A stretch of DNA of 64,000 nucleotides from Solirubrobacterales bacterium. Lineage in GTDB: Bacteria; Actinomycetota; Thermoleophilia; Solirubrobacterales; 70-9. The stretch spans positions 1,054,001 through 1,118,000 of the forward strand of contig JADJRQ010000001.1 in NCBI GenBank assembly GCA_016712175.1. Reading direction: 5' to 3'. The notes beneath the pieces are model-generated. The model was not told the origin of the DNA and did not search any database. It saw only the letters and a program-made list of their open reading frames with translations. Shown in pieces: positions 1 to 7,833 of the stretch (position 1 is its first letter; every line of letters starts with the position of its first letter). The position numbers were made by a program, and so were the translations under genes.

Positions 1-52
1 GCAGCGGCGGACTGAATTCAGCCTATCCGCAGCGGTTCGCCGGATCAAGAGT

Positions 53-514
53 ATGCTCCCCGGTTTGGGTGACCTGAGAAAGAACATTGCCAAAAAGGGC
101 TGGCGCGTCTGGGCCGGCTGGTTTCTGGTGTTGCCCTTCTTTTGCTGGGTCGTCTTCCGGGGGATTGGACTGGAACGGGGCTTTCCTTTGATCCAGATCG
201 TTGCTTTCACTCCTTATGTGTTTGTGCTCGGCTTCCTGAGCTTCCTGAGCTTCCTGATCGTTGTGCTGCTTCGGCAATGGCCCGCAGCCCTGGTTGCTTT
301 GATGGCCAGCGTGGGGCTTGGACTTGCCGTGATTCCGCGCGCTCTTGGCGGGCCTGACCAAGTTGATGGGGCCGGGAGGACGCCGGGAGCACTCGGCTCG
401 AAACGGCCGCGCGAGATATTCAGCAGTGGCGAACCGGACCGAGGCTTCACGAGTCGACTCAGGGTCAGGGCCGCAAAGGCGATGCGGTCGAATCGGAACG
501 GATGGTTACCGTGA
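53..514 (+). pseudogene. Truncated membrane protein, N-terminal part only
   Basis: The first 100 or so codons encode a convincing membrane segment: a short basic start (LRKNIAKKGWR), then three hydrophobic stretches at about residues 20-37, 47-72 and 78-93. After residue 100 the frame loses protein character, and its end runs about 50 bases into the 3' end of the convergent histidine kinase gene. The layout of three N-terminal helices followed by a lost soluble domain resembles the membrane-anchored endonuclease/exonuclease/phosphatase (EEP) family, whose catalytic domain would follow here, but no EEP catalytic motif is present. I read it as a gene fragment cut off by a deletion or rearrangement at about position 355. 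A genuine small three-helix membrane protein is the alternative. Confidence 0.4.
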
Positions 515-1889
515 ACCGGGCACCGCCGGACTCGCTCTCGCCGACGATGACGTCGCCGCCGTGGAGCTTTGCCTGCTGCCTGACCAGCGAGAGGCCGAGG
601 CCGGAACCTTCTGCCCCTGAGGCGTCGCCTCGTTCGAAGCGTTCGAAAATGCGATCTCGATGTTCGGGTGGGATGCCTGGACCGTCGTCGTCGACCGTGA
701 TCGTGACTGAACCGCCTTTATCCGCGAGGGTGAGGGTGACTTTCCCCTCCGGCTTTCCGTGACGGGCGGCGTTCTCCAGGAGGTTGTCGACCATTGCCCG
801 GAGTCCGTCCGGCCATCCCCGGGCTTCGACTTCACCCGATGGGACCTCTACCTTCCAGGTGATCGCCGGGTGGCGGCGCCGGGCCGATTCAATTGCGCCT
901 CCGGCCAATGCGGCCATTTCGACGGATTCCCTGGGCAAGGCAGCGGCGGAATCTCCCCGGGCCAGGGTCTGGAGGGTGCCGAGCATCCGCATCATCCGGT
1001 CCGCGTCCCTTTCCATCCCTTCGAGTACCGCCGTCCGCTCTTCCGGCTTCAGGTCGGGGTTGCGGCGGATCGCGCCGAGGTTGGCCTGCAGCGCGGTCAT
1101 CGGCGTTCGCAGTTCGTGACCGGCGTCACCGGCGAAGCGGCGGGTGGCTGACAGCGCCTCCTCGGTAGCCCCGGCCGAGGTTTCGAGGCGGGCCAGCATC
1201 GCGTTGATGCTCGCGGTCAGTTCCTCGATCTCGACCGGACTGGCGCCGGGGTCGACCCGGTTCGACAGGTCATCGGTCGAGCTGACTTCCCCGGCCGCAT
1301 CGCGCAATCGCGCCAGCGGGCGGAGTGCCAGCCCTGACAGCCACCAGCTGAGTGCGGCCACCAGGAGAACTCCGGCCAGCCCGATCAGGAGCAGGCGGTT
1401 GCGGAGCTCGGCGATCCGCGCCTCGGATTCAGCCAGGTCGACTCCGACTTCAACCAGCGTGCCGGGGCCGACCTCCCGGGTCAGCGTCCGAAACTTCGAC
1501 CCATCCGTCTTCACGGTCCGGAGCCCGGGTTTATCAGTGAGCGTCAGGCCTTTGGGGACGTTGACCCCGCTGGCAGCCTGACCGTCCACGATCAGCCGGA
1601 CGAATTCACCTTGCGGACGGAGTGCCGGTGGACCGAAAGGTTGGTCCGGGCCGCCGCCCGCACCGGACGATCCACGGTCGCCGGGAGGACTTCCGGGTCC
1701 GGCGGGGCCACCAAGGGCCCTCGCTACGTCCGGTGCCGGTCGGTCCATCAGCCCTTGATCGATCCGGTCGCTTTCGCGCGCGGAGAAGGAGGCCAGGGTC
1801 ACGGCCCCGACCAGGAGCAGCACCAGGGCGACGGTCAGGGTCGCAACCAGGGCGACCCGGCCACGCAGGCTTCCGAGGGCGGCTCTCAT
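465..1889 (-). CDS. Sensor histidine kinase, HAMP type
   Basis: Membrane sensor kinase that should autophosphorylate and pass phosphate to the response regulator encoded just upstream. Residues 11-33 form the first membrane helix and 166-188 the second, enclosing an extracytoplasmic sensor region of about 130 residues with a Gly/Pro-rich linker (60-90). A HAMP segment follows (about 189-241). The phospho-acceptor H-box contains FAGDAGHELRTP with His258. The ATPase domain has an N-box (DNLLENAARHG), a G1 box (DDGPGIPPEH), an F-box (FERF) and a G2 box (GSGLGLSLV). The ATG overlaps the response regulator stop by 4 bases (ATGA), so the two are translationally coupled. The architecture is that of the MprB/TcrY-like OmpR-system kinases of actinobacteria. 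The signal sensed is unknown. Confidence 0.95.
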   Translation of the reverse strand: MRAALGSLRGRVALVATLTVALVLLLVGAVTLASFSARESDRIDQGLMDRPAPDVARALGGPAGPGSPPGDRGSSGAGGGPDQPFGPPALRPQGEFVRLIVDGQAASGVNVPKGLTLTDKPGLRTVKTDGSKFRTLTREVGPGTLVEVGVDLAESEARIAELRNRLLLIGLAGVLLVAALSWWLSGLALRPLARLRDAAGEVSSTDDLSNRVDPGASPVEIEELTASINAMLARLETSAGATEEALSATRRFAGDAGHELRTPMTALQANLGAIRRNPDLKPEERTAVLEGMERDADRMMRMLGTLQTLARGDSAAALPRESVEMAALAGGAIESARRRHPAITWKVEVPSGEVEARGWPDGLRAMVDNLLENAARHGKPEGKVTLTLADKGGSVTITVDDDGPGIPPEHRDRIFERFERGDASGAEGSGLGLSLVRQQAKLHGGDVIVGESESGGARFTVTIRSDSTASPLRP

Positions 1890-2569
1890 GGTCTCAACAC
1901 GAATCCCACCCCGCGGACCGTGTGGATCAGCCGCGGTTCACCGCTTTCCTCGGTCTTTCGCCGAAGATAGGAGATGAACTGGTCGACGACGTTGCCGTCG
2001 ACCTCGAAGGTGTATCCCCAGACCTGTTCTAACAGCTGGGTCCGTGAAAGCACGATCCCGGGATGGCGGGCCAGGACCTCGAGCAGCTCGAATTCACGTG
2101 CGGTCAGATCGAGCGTCCGGTCGTCAAGGAGCACCTCGCGGCGGGCCGGGTCGATCCGCAGGGAGCCGACCTGGAGCGGGGCGCTCACCTCCTCCGGCCG
2201 GCGCCGGAGGAGGGCATGAAGCCGGGCGACCAGTTCCTCGAGTTCGAACGGCTTGACCACGTAGTCGTCGGCGCCTGCCTTCAAGCCTTCGACCCGGTCG
2301 GCAATCTCATCGCGCGCGGATAGCACGCAGATCGGGAGGTCGTGCCCGTCGGCCCGCAGCCGGTGAATCACCTCGATCCCCGAGATCCCGGGCAGGCCGA
2401 GATCGAGCACCATCACGTGGGGCCGGTCGCGCTCGACCGCGGCGACCGCGTCCTCGCCGTCCTCCGATGTGGACACGGCGAAGCCCTCGAGCCGCAGGGC
2501 GCGGTCGAGGGCTTCGCGTATCCCGGGGTCGTCATCGACGACCAGCACGGTTGGAGTCGGCATCATCAC
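1886..2569 (-). CDS. OmpR/PhoB-family response regulator
   Basis: DNA-binding response regulator of 227 residues. The receiver domain (about 7-120) shows the acidic pocket VVDDD at residues 10-14, the phospho-acceptor Asp56 in VLDLGLPG, the conserved Thr/Ser in LSARDE and Lys in VVKPFE. The C-terminal winged helix (about 130-227) has the TAREFELLEVLARHPG and EVDGNVVDQFISYLRRK segments typical of MprA-type OmpR regulators. Three successive start codons are possible (GTG 2569, ATG 2566, ATG 2563) with only a weak ribosome binding site. It lies between an exported repeat protein 44 bases upstream and its cognate kinase, which overlaps it by 4 bases, so all three are probably one operon. Confidence 0.95.
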   Translation of the reverse strand: MMMPTPTVLVVDDDPGIREALDRALRLEGFAVSTSEDGEDAVAAVERDRPHVMVLDLGLPGISGIEVIHRLRADGHDLPICVLSARDEIADRVEGLKAGADDYVVKPFELEELVARLHALLRRRPEEVSAPLQVGSLRIDPARREVLLDDRTLDLTAREFELLEVLARHPGIVLSRTQLLEQVWGYTFEVDGNVVDQFISYLRRKTEESGEPRLIHTVRGVGFVLRP

Positions 2570-2612
2570 CGGATACTCTCACCCGGAAGCCGGGAAATGT
2601 CGGGTTGCCGGA

Positions 2613-3224
2613 TTAGAGGCCCGGTCCGCCAGGTCCGGGGCCATCGGTAGCGCCGGGGCCACCCGGGCCTCCAGGTCCACCGGGACCGCCATGCCCGCCC
2701 GGTCCGCCAGAGGGCTTCTTGCCACTCTTGATGTCCTTACGGACCTGATCGGCCTGCTTCTCGGTCAGCTTGCCGTCTTCGACTGCCTGATCGAGCCTTG
2801 CGGTCGCTTCGGCCTGGTGGGCCTTTTTGAGTTCGTCAGCGCTCACGCCGAGTTCGTCGGCCAAGATCTGGTCGACCTCTTTCGGATCCGGCCGCTCGCC
2901 GTTCTGCTGGTCCGACTTCAGCTGCGTATCGACCTTTTCCAGCGCTGCAGTGGCTTGCTCGACACTCACGCCGTCGAGCTGATCGGCGAGATTCTTGGCC
3001 CGCTCCGCCTGCATCTCGGCCTCGTGCTGGGCACGGACCTTTTCGAGGCCCTGTTCGACCTGGTTGGCGTTGACACCGTCGAGCTGCTGGGCGAGGTCGC
3101 CGGCGAACTCCGCCTGGCGTTCGTCCTGGCTGCCTCCGAGGATCGAGCCGCCTGGTGCTGCGACCGCGGTCCCGGCCGCTCCGATGGCGAGTACCGCTGC
3201 TGCGATTGCTATTGGTTTCTTCAT
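2613..3224 (-). CDS. Exported helical-repeat protein upstream of two-component system
   Basis: Small exported protein of 203 residues, family not recognised with certainty. A signal peptide is clear (MKKPIAIAAAVLAIG, cleavage near AVAAP at about 22). The mature part has two similar helical units, each carrying the pattern LAxQLDGV followed by an EKV helix (about 42-65 and 78-100). A third, more divergent unit, LADELGVSADELKKA, precedes TARLDQAVEDGKLTEKQAD. This third unit resembles the helix-turn repeats of DUF2680/SHOCT-like exported proteins. The last 35 residues are a GGPGGPGGPG-type tail. It is co-directional with the response regulator and kinase (44-base gap), so it may be a target of the system or an accessory sensor. 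That role is inference from position only. Confidence 0.75.
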   Translation of the reverse strand: MKKPIAIAAAVLAIGAAGTAVAAPGGSILGGSQDERQAEFAGDLAQQLDGVNANQVEQGLEKVRAQHEAEMQAERAKNLADQLDGVSVEQATAALEKVDTQLKSDQQNGERPDPKEVDQILADELGVSADELKKAHQAEATARLDQAVEDGKLTEKQADQVRKDIKSGKKPSGGPGGHGGPGGPGGPGGPGATDGPGPGGPGL

Positions 3225-3457
3225 GCTTGCCTTTCGTGGTTCGTCTCCGGCTTCTCACCGGTCTGGAAACGATCCTGCCGGGCAACCTTGTGAATTCCCT
3301 GAGAGACCTCTTCGGGCTTTCTGAAAGTGCCGCGCCCCCGCTGCGACTGGCGCGGGCCGTTCGTGTTGCGTAAGCGCCAGTCATCCTTTGAGTGTTCAGC
3401 CGCTGCCTGATCAATCAATACCGAACCGTCAAAGGAGCTCCCCAATACGGAAAGATC
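3225..3457. other. Intergenic stretch between divergent genes
   Basis: This stretch separates the leftward exported-protein operon from the rightward ATPase gene; with the adjoining 23-bp repeats the gap is about 306 bases. It must hold the leftward promoter. An AAGG ribosome binding site lies just upstream of the ATG at 3224. I see no convincing gene, strong consensus promoter or hairpin in it. Confidence 0.4.
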
Positions 3458-3526
3458 CGGCGAAAGGTAGTTGAGAAAGGTGGCAGAAGGTAGTCTAAAA
3501 ACTTGGCAGAAGGTAGTCTAGGAACT
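3458..3526 (+). repeat. Three tandem 23-bp direct repeats upstream of ATPase gene
   Basis: Three head-to-tail 23-base units occupy 3458-3480, 3481-3503 and 3504-3526, ending four bases before the ATG at 3531. Units 2 and 3 share TGGCAGAAGGTAGTCTA exactly and differ at only two of 23 positions; unit 1 is degenerate but keeps the GGC...AAGGTAGT core in register. Each of the two good copies contains TAGTCT, which fits a TANNNT -10 hexamer; the last one (3514-3519) is 11 bases from the ATG, consistent with a very short or absent 5' UTR. Such spacing suggests an operator array for a repressor, possibly self-regulation, overlapping the promoter. Confidence 0.7.
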
Positions 3527-3530
3527 CGGC

Positions 3531-4832
3531 ATGGTGTATGGTAAGGACATGAAGACCTACCGTTCTCGCGTAATAGACAGCGAGTTGGATGAGCTCGCCG
3601 AGTTGCCAGCGTTGGCAATCGAGGGCCCGAAAGGAACGGGCAAGACTGAGACGGCCAGGAGACGAGCGGTGACATTGGTGCGCCTCGACGAGCCCGAGCA
3701 GCAGGAAATCGCCGCCGCTGACCCCAAACGGGTTCTAGTCGGTGACGGACCTGTCCTGCTCGACGAATGGCAGCGGGTCCCCTCACTCTGGGACACGGTT
3801 CGAAGGGCTGTTGATGACGGTGTCCCGCCTGGCCCGTTCCTTCTAACTGGATCTGCTGCTCCGGGCGACGATTCCGACGGACCACAGAGACATTCTGGCG
3901 CAGCACGGATTGACATCGTCCGCATGAGGCCCATGACTCTGATTGAACGCGTTGACATGTCTCCCACGGTCAGTCTTCGTGACCTATTCGACGAGAGCGA
4001 AACGATGATTGCTGGCGAGGCGACGTTCTGTCTGGAGGACTACACCGAAGAAATCACTCGTTCAGGTTTCCCGGGCATCCGAGTCTACGAAGGTCGAGCG
4101 CTTCGAGCGAGGCTCGACGGATACGTCAGCCGGATAATCGATCGGGACTTTGAAGATGAGCTTGGCAAGACGGTACGGCGTCCGGAAGCCTTGCGTCGAT
4201 GGATGGCCGCATACGCAGCTGCCACCGCTACGACGACTACGCTGGAGAAAATACGGGATGCTGCGACTTCTGGCCAGGGCACTCCGGCCAAGACAACGGT
4301 CCTCTCATATCGCGATGCACTGACAAGACTTTTCATTCTCGACCCCGTGGAAGGCTGGACCCCAAGCAACAGTCATCTCAAGCGCTTGACCCAGACTCCC
4401 AAGCATCATCTGACGGATCCAGCCCTGGCCGTCAGCCTTCTGGGTCTTACGAAGGAAAAGCTGTTGAAGGGTCGAGGTGGGACGGAGTTGATTCCACGCG
4501 ATGGAGTATTCCTCGGAGACTTGTTCGAATCCCTTGTCACGCAAGCGGTCCGAGTGTTCGCGCAATCAATTGAGGCACGCGTCTTCCACATGCGTACTCG
4601 AAACGGGGAACATGAGATTGACCTCATTGTCGAGGATGCATCAGGAGAAGTCGTGGCTTTCGAGGTCAAGCTTTCAGGTACCGTCGATAACCGTGACTGT
4701 AGACATCTCAACTGGCTTCATTCTCAGATTGGTGACCGTCTCAAAGAGAGAGTCGTGGTTACAACCGGGAGCCGGGCCTACCGCCGGCCAGACGGGATCT
4801 GTGTCGTACCTTTCGCACTGTTAGGGCCATAG
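3531..4832 (+). CDS. AAA_14 ATPase with C-terminal DUF4143 domain
   Basis: Protein of up to 433 residues in the AAA_14/DUF4143 family, common in bacteria and archaea and without an agreed function. The Walker A motif is GPKGTGKT (about residue 33), the Walker B-like strand is VLLDEWQRVP (about 77), and a sensor-type LLTGSA follows. The C-terminal DUF4143 domain carries a PD-(D/E)XK-like core, HEIDLIVED then VAFEVKLSG (about 360-380), reminiscent of nuclease folds though activity is unproven. An alternative start, ATG 3549 (MKTYRSR), matches the usual family start. Codon usage is visibly less G/C-biased than in neighbouring genes, which fits horizontal acquisition. It is monocistronic and sits behind a tandem repeat array. 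Confidence 0.88.
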   Translation: MVYGKDMKTYRSRVIDSELDELAELPALAIEGPKGTGKTETARRRAVTLVRLDEPEQQEIAAADPKRVLVGDGPVLLDEWQRVPSLWDTVRRAVDDGVPPGPFLLTGSAAPGDDSDGPQRHSGAARIDIVRMRPMTLIERVDMSPTVSLRDLFDESETMIAGEATFCLEDYTEEITRSGFPGIRVYEGRALRARLDGYVSRIIDRDFEDELGKTVRRPEALRRWMAAYAAATATTTTLEKIRDAATSGQGTPAKTTVLSYRDALTRLFILDPVEGWTPSNSHLKRLTQTPKHHLTDPALAVSLLGLTKEKLLKGRGGTELIPRDGVFLGDLFESLVTQAVRVFAQSIEARVFHMRTRNGEHEIDLIVEDASGEVVAFEVKLSGTVDNRDCRHLNWLHSQIGDRLKERVVVTTGSRAYRRPDGICVVPFALLGP

Positions 4833-4909
4833 TTCGACCCGCGTGTGCCGGCATCAACCTCTTCACCTCTTGTCTTTGACCTTCTTTTTCACGGGTTGGC
4901 GCGGGCAGT

Positions 4910-5893
4910 TCACTGAAGCTGACGGGGGCCGTTCGTGTCGATGAAGACCACCGGACCAGTTGTCGGAGTCTCGCCATCGAATGCGAGCAGGCCGGCCATC
5001 GCCTTGGCCGTATAGACCGGATCGAGGTCGAGGCCCGCCTTCTCGGCGGCGAGGTCGTGAGCCTGCTTTGCGGCCTCCGTCGGGTGGCCGTAGCCGGTGC
5101 CGAGCTGGTCCTCGACCACGATCAGATTGTCGCCGAGGTTCAGCACCGGCAGTTCAGCACCACGCTCGCGGAGAAGGTCCGCGCACTTCCGGGCCAGTCC
5201 GGTGAGGGCCTTCCGGTCCAGGCGCAGCGAGTCGTTGACCACCACGGCCAGGACCTTGGTACTGAGACCCGCGAGTTCCAGGCCGAGCATCAGGCCGGCG
5301 GCGGTTCCACCCGACCCGACCGCGCAGACCACATGGGAAGGCTCCTCGATCTCGCTCGCCCGGACCTGCTCCGCGAGTTCGAGTGCGACTTCGACGTAGG
5401 CGACGGCGCCAACCGCGTTGGAGCCACCGGCCGGCAGGAAGTAGGGGCGGTGGCGGGCCATCAGCCAGATCACCTCGGCAACCGTGCGGGCCTTGGTGTG
5501 GGTGAAGTGGATCTCGGCGCCCGACTCCTTCAACCGCTCCATCTGCTCTCGCACGTGATCGTCCACCGGCTGATCGACCAGGGCGAGGATCGTTTCGATT
5601 CCATGGTCCCGGCCGTAGAGCGTGCAGGCGAGACCCCAATTCGTTCCAATTCCGCCGACGGTGAGGATCTTCGACTTGCCTCGCCGCTTTGCTTCGGGGA
5701 TCAGCCACTCGAGCTTTCGCACTTTGTTGCCACCCCAGCCACCGTCACCGAAGGCGCCTTCGTCCTTCAGCCAGACTTCGGCGGGGCCGTCGGTCAGACC
5801 GGGCAGGGGGCGCAGTGGCGTTGGCGCGGTTCCGAGTTGGATCCTCGGCAGGGAGTCCCGCAACCTAGGGAAGAGCTCATGAAGGATGGTCAT
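4910..5893 (-). CDS. PLP-dependent D-cysteine desulfhydrase / ACC deaminase family enzyme
   Basis: Fold-type II PLP enzyme of about 327 residues, from the family that includes D-cysteine desulfhydrase and 1-aminocyclopropane-1-carboxylate deaminase. The cofactor lysine lies in GGNKVRKLEW (Lys57 with the start chosen here), the substrate and phosphate loops are GGIGTNWG and GSGGTAAG, and the C-terminal DPVYTAKAMAGL is typical of the family. The substrate cannot be decided between D-cysteine, ACC and related D-amino acids. ATG 5893 (MTILHELF) is preferred. A TTG at 5908 is in frame but lies inside one arm of an inverted repeat, and neither start has a clear ribosome binding site. The gene appears monocistronic. 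Confidence 0.85.
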   Translation of the reverse strand: MTILHELFPRLRDSLPRIQLGTAPTPLRPLPGLTDGPAEVWLKDEGAFGDGGWGGNKVRKLEWLIPEAKRRGKSKILTVGGIGTNWGLACTLYGRDHGIETILALVDQPVDDHVREQMERLKESGAEIHFTHTKARTVAEVIWLMARHRPYFLPAGGSNAVGAVAYVEVALELAEQVRASEIEEPSHVVCAVGSGGTAAGLMLGLELAGLSTKVLAVVVNDSLRLDRKALTGLARKCADLLRERGAELPVLNLGDNLIVVEDQLGTGYGHPTEAAKQAHDLAAEKAGLDLDPVYTAKAMAGLLAFDGETPTTGPVVFIDTNGPRQLQ

Positions 5894-5901
5894 AAATATG
5901 G

Positions 5902-5959
5902 CATCCAAGTCACTTCGCTCAGCAGAATGAAATGTCGGGTTCGCTGTGCGACTTGGATG
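5902..5959. repeat. 10-bp inverted repeat at desulfhydrase 5' end
   Basis: CATCCAAGTC at 5902-5911 is matched by its exact complement GACTTGGATG at 5950-5959, leaving a 38-base centre. It lies immediately upstream of the leftward PLP-enzyme gene and could be an operator for a dimeric regulator or an RNA stem in its leader. There is no T-tract, so a terminator is unlikely. Confidence 0.5.
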
Positions 5960-5974
5960 GTGGTGTCCTGATTC

Positions 5975-7441
5975 TTAACCGCGCCATGTGCGCTCGAACG
6001 GCAGGCGCCACTTGTTCGGCTTGATCAGTTCCTGGATTTCCTTCGGTCCGTACGAGCCGCGGTCGTAGAGTTGGACATCAGGCGGGTTCTCGAGCATCGG
6101 GGCGGAGGCTGCCCAGAGCGTCTCGATGCCGGTTGCTGTGGTGAAGAGGGTGTGGTCGCCGCCCATCGCGTCACGGATCAGGCGCTCGTAGGCCTCGAGT
6201 GTGTCGGCGCCGCTATCGACCTCGTTCAGCGAGAACTGGAGGCTCGCTTTGTCGAGCATCATTCCCGGACCCGGCCTCTTGCCGTAGAACGAGAGTGAGA
6301 TCCGCGAGGATTCCTCGAGGTCGAAGGTGAGGTGGTCCGGCCCGTACTTGCCGACGCCCGAGCCGGCCGGAAACATGCTCTTCGGCGGCGAGCGGAAGGC
6401 GATGGAGATAATTCTCGACCCTTCGCCCATCGCCTTTCCGGTCCGCAGGTAGAACGGGACGCCCGACCAGCGCCAGTTGTCGATCGAAGCCTTGAGGGCG
6501 ATCAAGGTCTCGGTCTTCGAGTCCGGATCGACGCCTTCTTCGTCGCGGTAGCCCTCGTACCGGCCGCGCACCACGTCTTCGGGCTGGATCGGCTTCAGCG
6601 AGCGAAAGACCTTGTTCTTCTCTTCGGTGATCGAATCCGGCTCGAGTTCGACCGGTGCTTCCATCGCGACGAAGGCGAGGATCTGGAGCAGATGGGTGAC
6701 CACCATGTCCCGATATGCACCCGTTTCGTCGTAGAATTCGCCGCGGCCCTCGACGGTGATTGTCTCGGGCACGTCGATCTGGATGTGGTCGATGTGGTTG
6801 CGGTTCCAGATCGGTTCGAACAGACCGTTGGCGAAGCGAAGCGCCAGGATGTTCTGCGCCGGTTCCTTGCCGAGGAAGTGGTCGATGCGGAAGATCTGAC
6901 TTTCGTCGAAGGTCTCGTGCAGTTTCGCGTTGAGTTCCTTCGCCGATGCGAGGTCGGTGCCGAACGGTTTTTCCATGACGATGCGGGAGCGCTCGACCAG
7001 ATTCGCCTCAGCCAGCATCTGGACGACCGAGGTCGCCGCGGCCGGCGTCACGCTCAGGTAGTGGAGGCGACGGGTCGGTTCCCCGATCGATGCTTCGGCT
7101 TCGGCCACCGCCTGAGCCAGACCCTCCGGACCGGTCGTGCGGCTTACGTAAGTCAGGCGCCGGGCAAAGTGGTGCCAGTCGTCCTCATCCACCACCCCGC
7201 GGCCGAAGGACTCACAGGCCTCGCGCGCATATTGCTGGAATTCGAGGTCGGTCATGGGGGCGCGCGCGACGCCGACGATCCGGCAGTCGGAGAGGTGTCC
7301 GGCCCGGTCCAGGTGGTAGAGGCCGGGCAGCAGTTTGCGTCTCGCCAGATCGCCCGAAGCCCCGAAGAGGGTGACTACATGCGGATCCGGGGGAGTGATT
7401 GCAGAAGGGTCAGCATCCTGTGGGTCGTGTCCGGTAGCCAT
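5975..7441 (-). CDS. zwf: Glucose-6-phosphate 1-dehydrogenase
   Basis: Oxidises glucose 6-phosphate to 6-phosphogluconolactone, the entry to the oxidative pentose phosphate pathway and a main source of NADPH. The dinucleotide-binding motif GASGDLARRKLLPGLY (residues 27-42) is near the N-terminus. EKPFGTDL (157-164) and the signature active-site segment RIDHFLGKE (185-193), with catalytic His188, follow in the expected order. The length of 488 residues is usual. The C-terminal half (FYLRTGK, PDHLTFDL) also matches the family. No 6-phosphogluconolactonase, OpcA or gnd lies beside it, so it is not in the common pentose-phosphate operon. A small membrane protein gene lies 38 bases upstream and may be co-transcribed. 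Confidence 0.97.
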   Translation of the reverse strand: MATGHDPQDADPSAITPPDPHVVTLFGASGDLARRKLLPGLYHLDRAGHLSDCRIVGVARAPMTDLEFQQYAREACESFGRGVVDEDDWHHFARRLTYVSRTTGPEGLAQAVAEAEASIGEPTRRLHYLSVTPAAATSVVQMLAEANLVERSRIVMEKPFGTDLASAKELNAKLHETFDESQIFRIDHFLGKEPAQNILALRFANGLFEPIWNRNHIDHIQIDVPETITVEGRGEFYDETGAYRDMVVTHLLQILAFVAMEAPVELEPDSITEEKNKVFRSLKPIQPEDVVRGRYEGYRDEEGVDPDSKTETLIALKASIDNWRWSGVPFYLRTGKAMGEGSRIISIAFRSPPKSMFPAGSGVGKYGPDHLTFDLEESSRISLSFYGKRPGPGMMLDKASLQFSLNEVDSGADTLEAYERLIRDAMGGDHTLFTTATGIETLWAASAPMLENPPDVQLYDRGSYGPKEIQELIKPNKWRLPFERTWRG

Positions 7442-7479
7442 TTATCCAATCTATTCGCGTTTCAAGGGCACGGTCGTTA

Positions 7480-7809
7480 TTAGCGGGCGGGGGCAGGCTT
7501 CGCCCGGTAGGCGCACCAGACAGCGAAGAATGCGGTGGCCAGCAGGGCACCGAGCCAGTGGACCCCAAGAAAAACGGCGATCACGCTCGGCACTCCGGCG
7601 AGGATCGCACCGAGGACCACCGTTCCCCGTGGAAGCTTGAGCACGGTCGCCGTAAATAGGGCGCAGAGGATCCAGGCGGTCGGTCCGCTGACCCATCCCC
7701 AGTCCTCAAAAAAGGACTTCGGGAGCAGGATCGCCAGAACTATCGAGACGGCGGCAACAGCCAGCAGTTGGACCAGCGCGGACTTCCAGAGGATCTCCCG
7801 GTTCATCAC
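7480..7809 (-). CDS. Small four-helix membrane protein, function unknown
   Basis: Protein of 109 residues with four predicted membrane helices (about 11-30, 40-57, 63-80 and 84-102) joined by very short loops and ending in a basic tail (YRAKPAPAR). I do not recognise a named family. The gene is co-directional with zwf, 38 bases upstream of it, and only 24 bases from the divergent polysaccharide deacetylase start. The regular helix spacing and clean start (MMNREILWKS) support a real gene. Confidence 0.75.
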   Translation of the reverse strand: MMNREILWKSALVQLLAVAAVSIVLAILLPKSFFEDWGWVSGPTAWILCALFTATVLKLPRGTVVLGAILAGVPSVIAVFLGVHWLGALLATAFFAVWCAYRAKPAPAR

Positions 7810-7833
7810 GCCATTTATAGTGGTTTACGACTG

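Noticed and set aside
3458..3526. Possible CRISPR or attachment site
   Set aside because: Repeats abut without spacers and there is no cas gene or integrase; promoter-operator array fits better.
7768..7833. Longer start for the polysaccharide deacetylase
   Set aside because: It would overlap the divergent membrane-protein gene and precede the signal peptide with unrelated residues.
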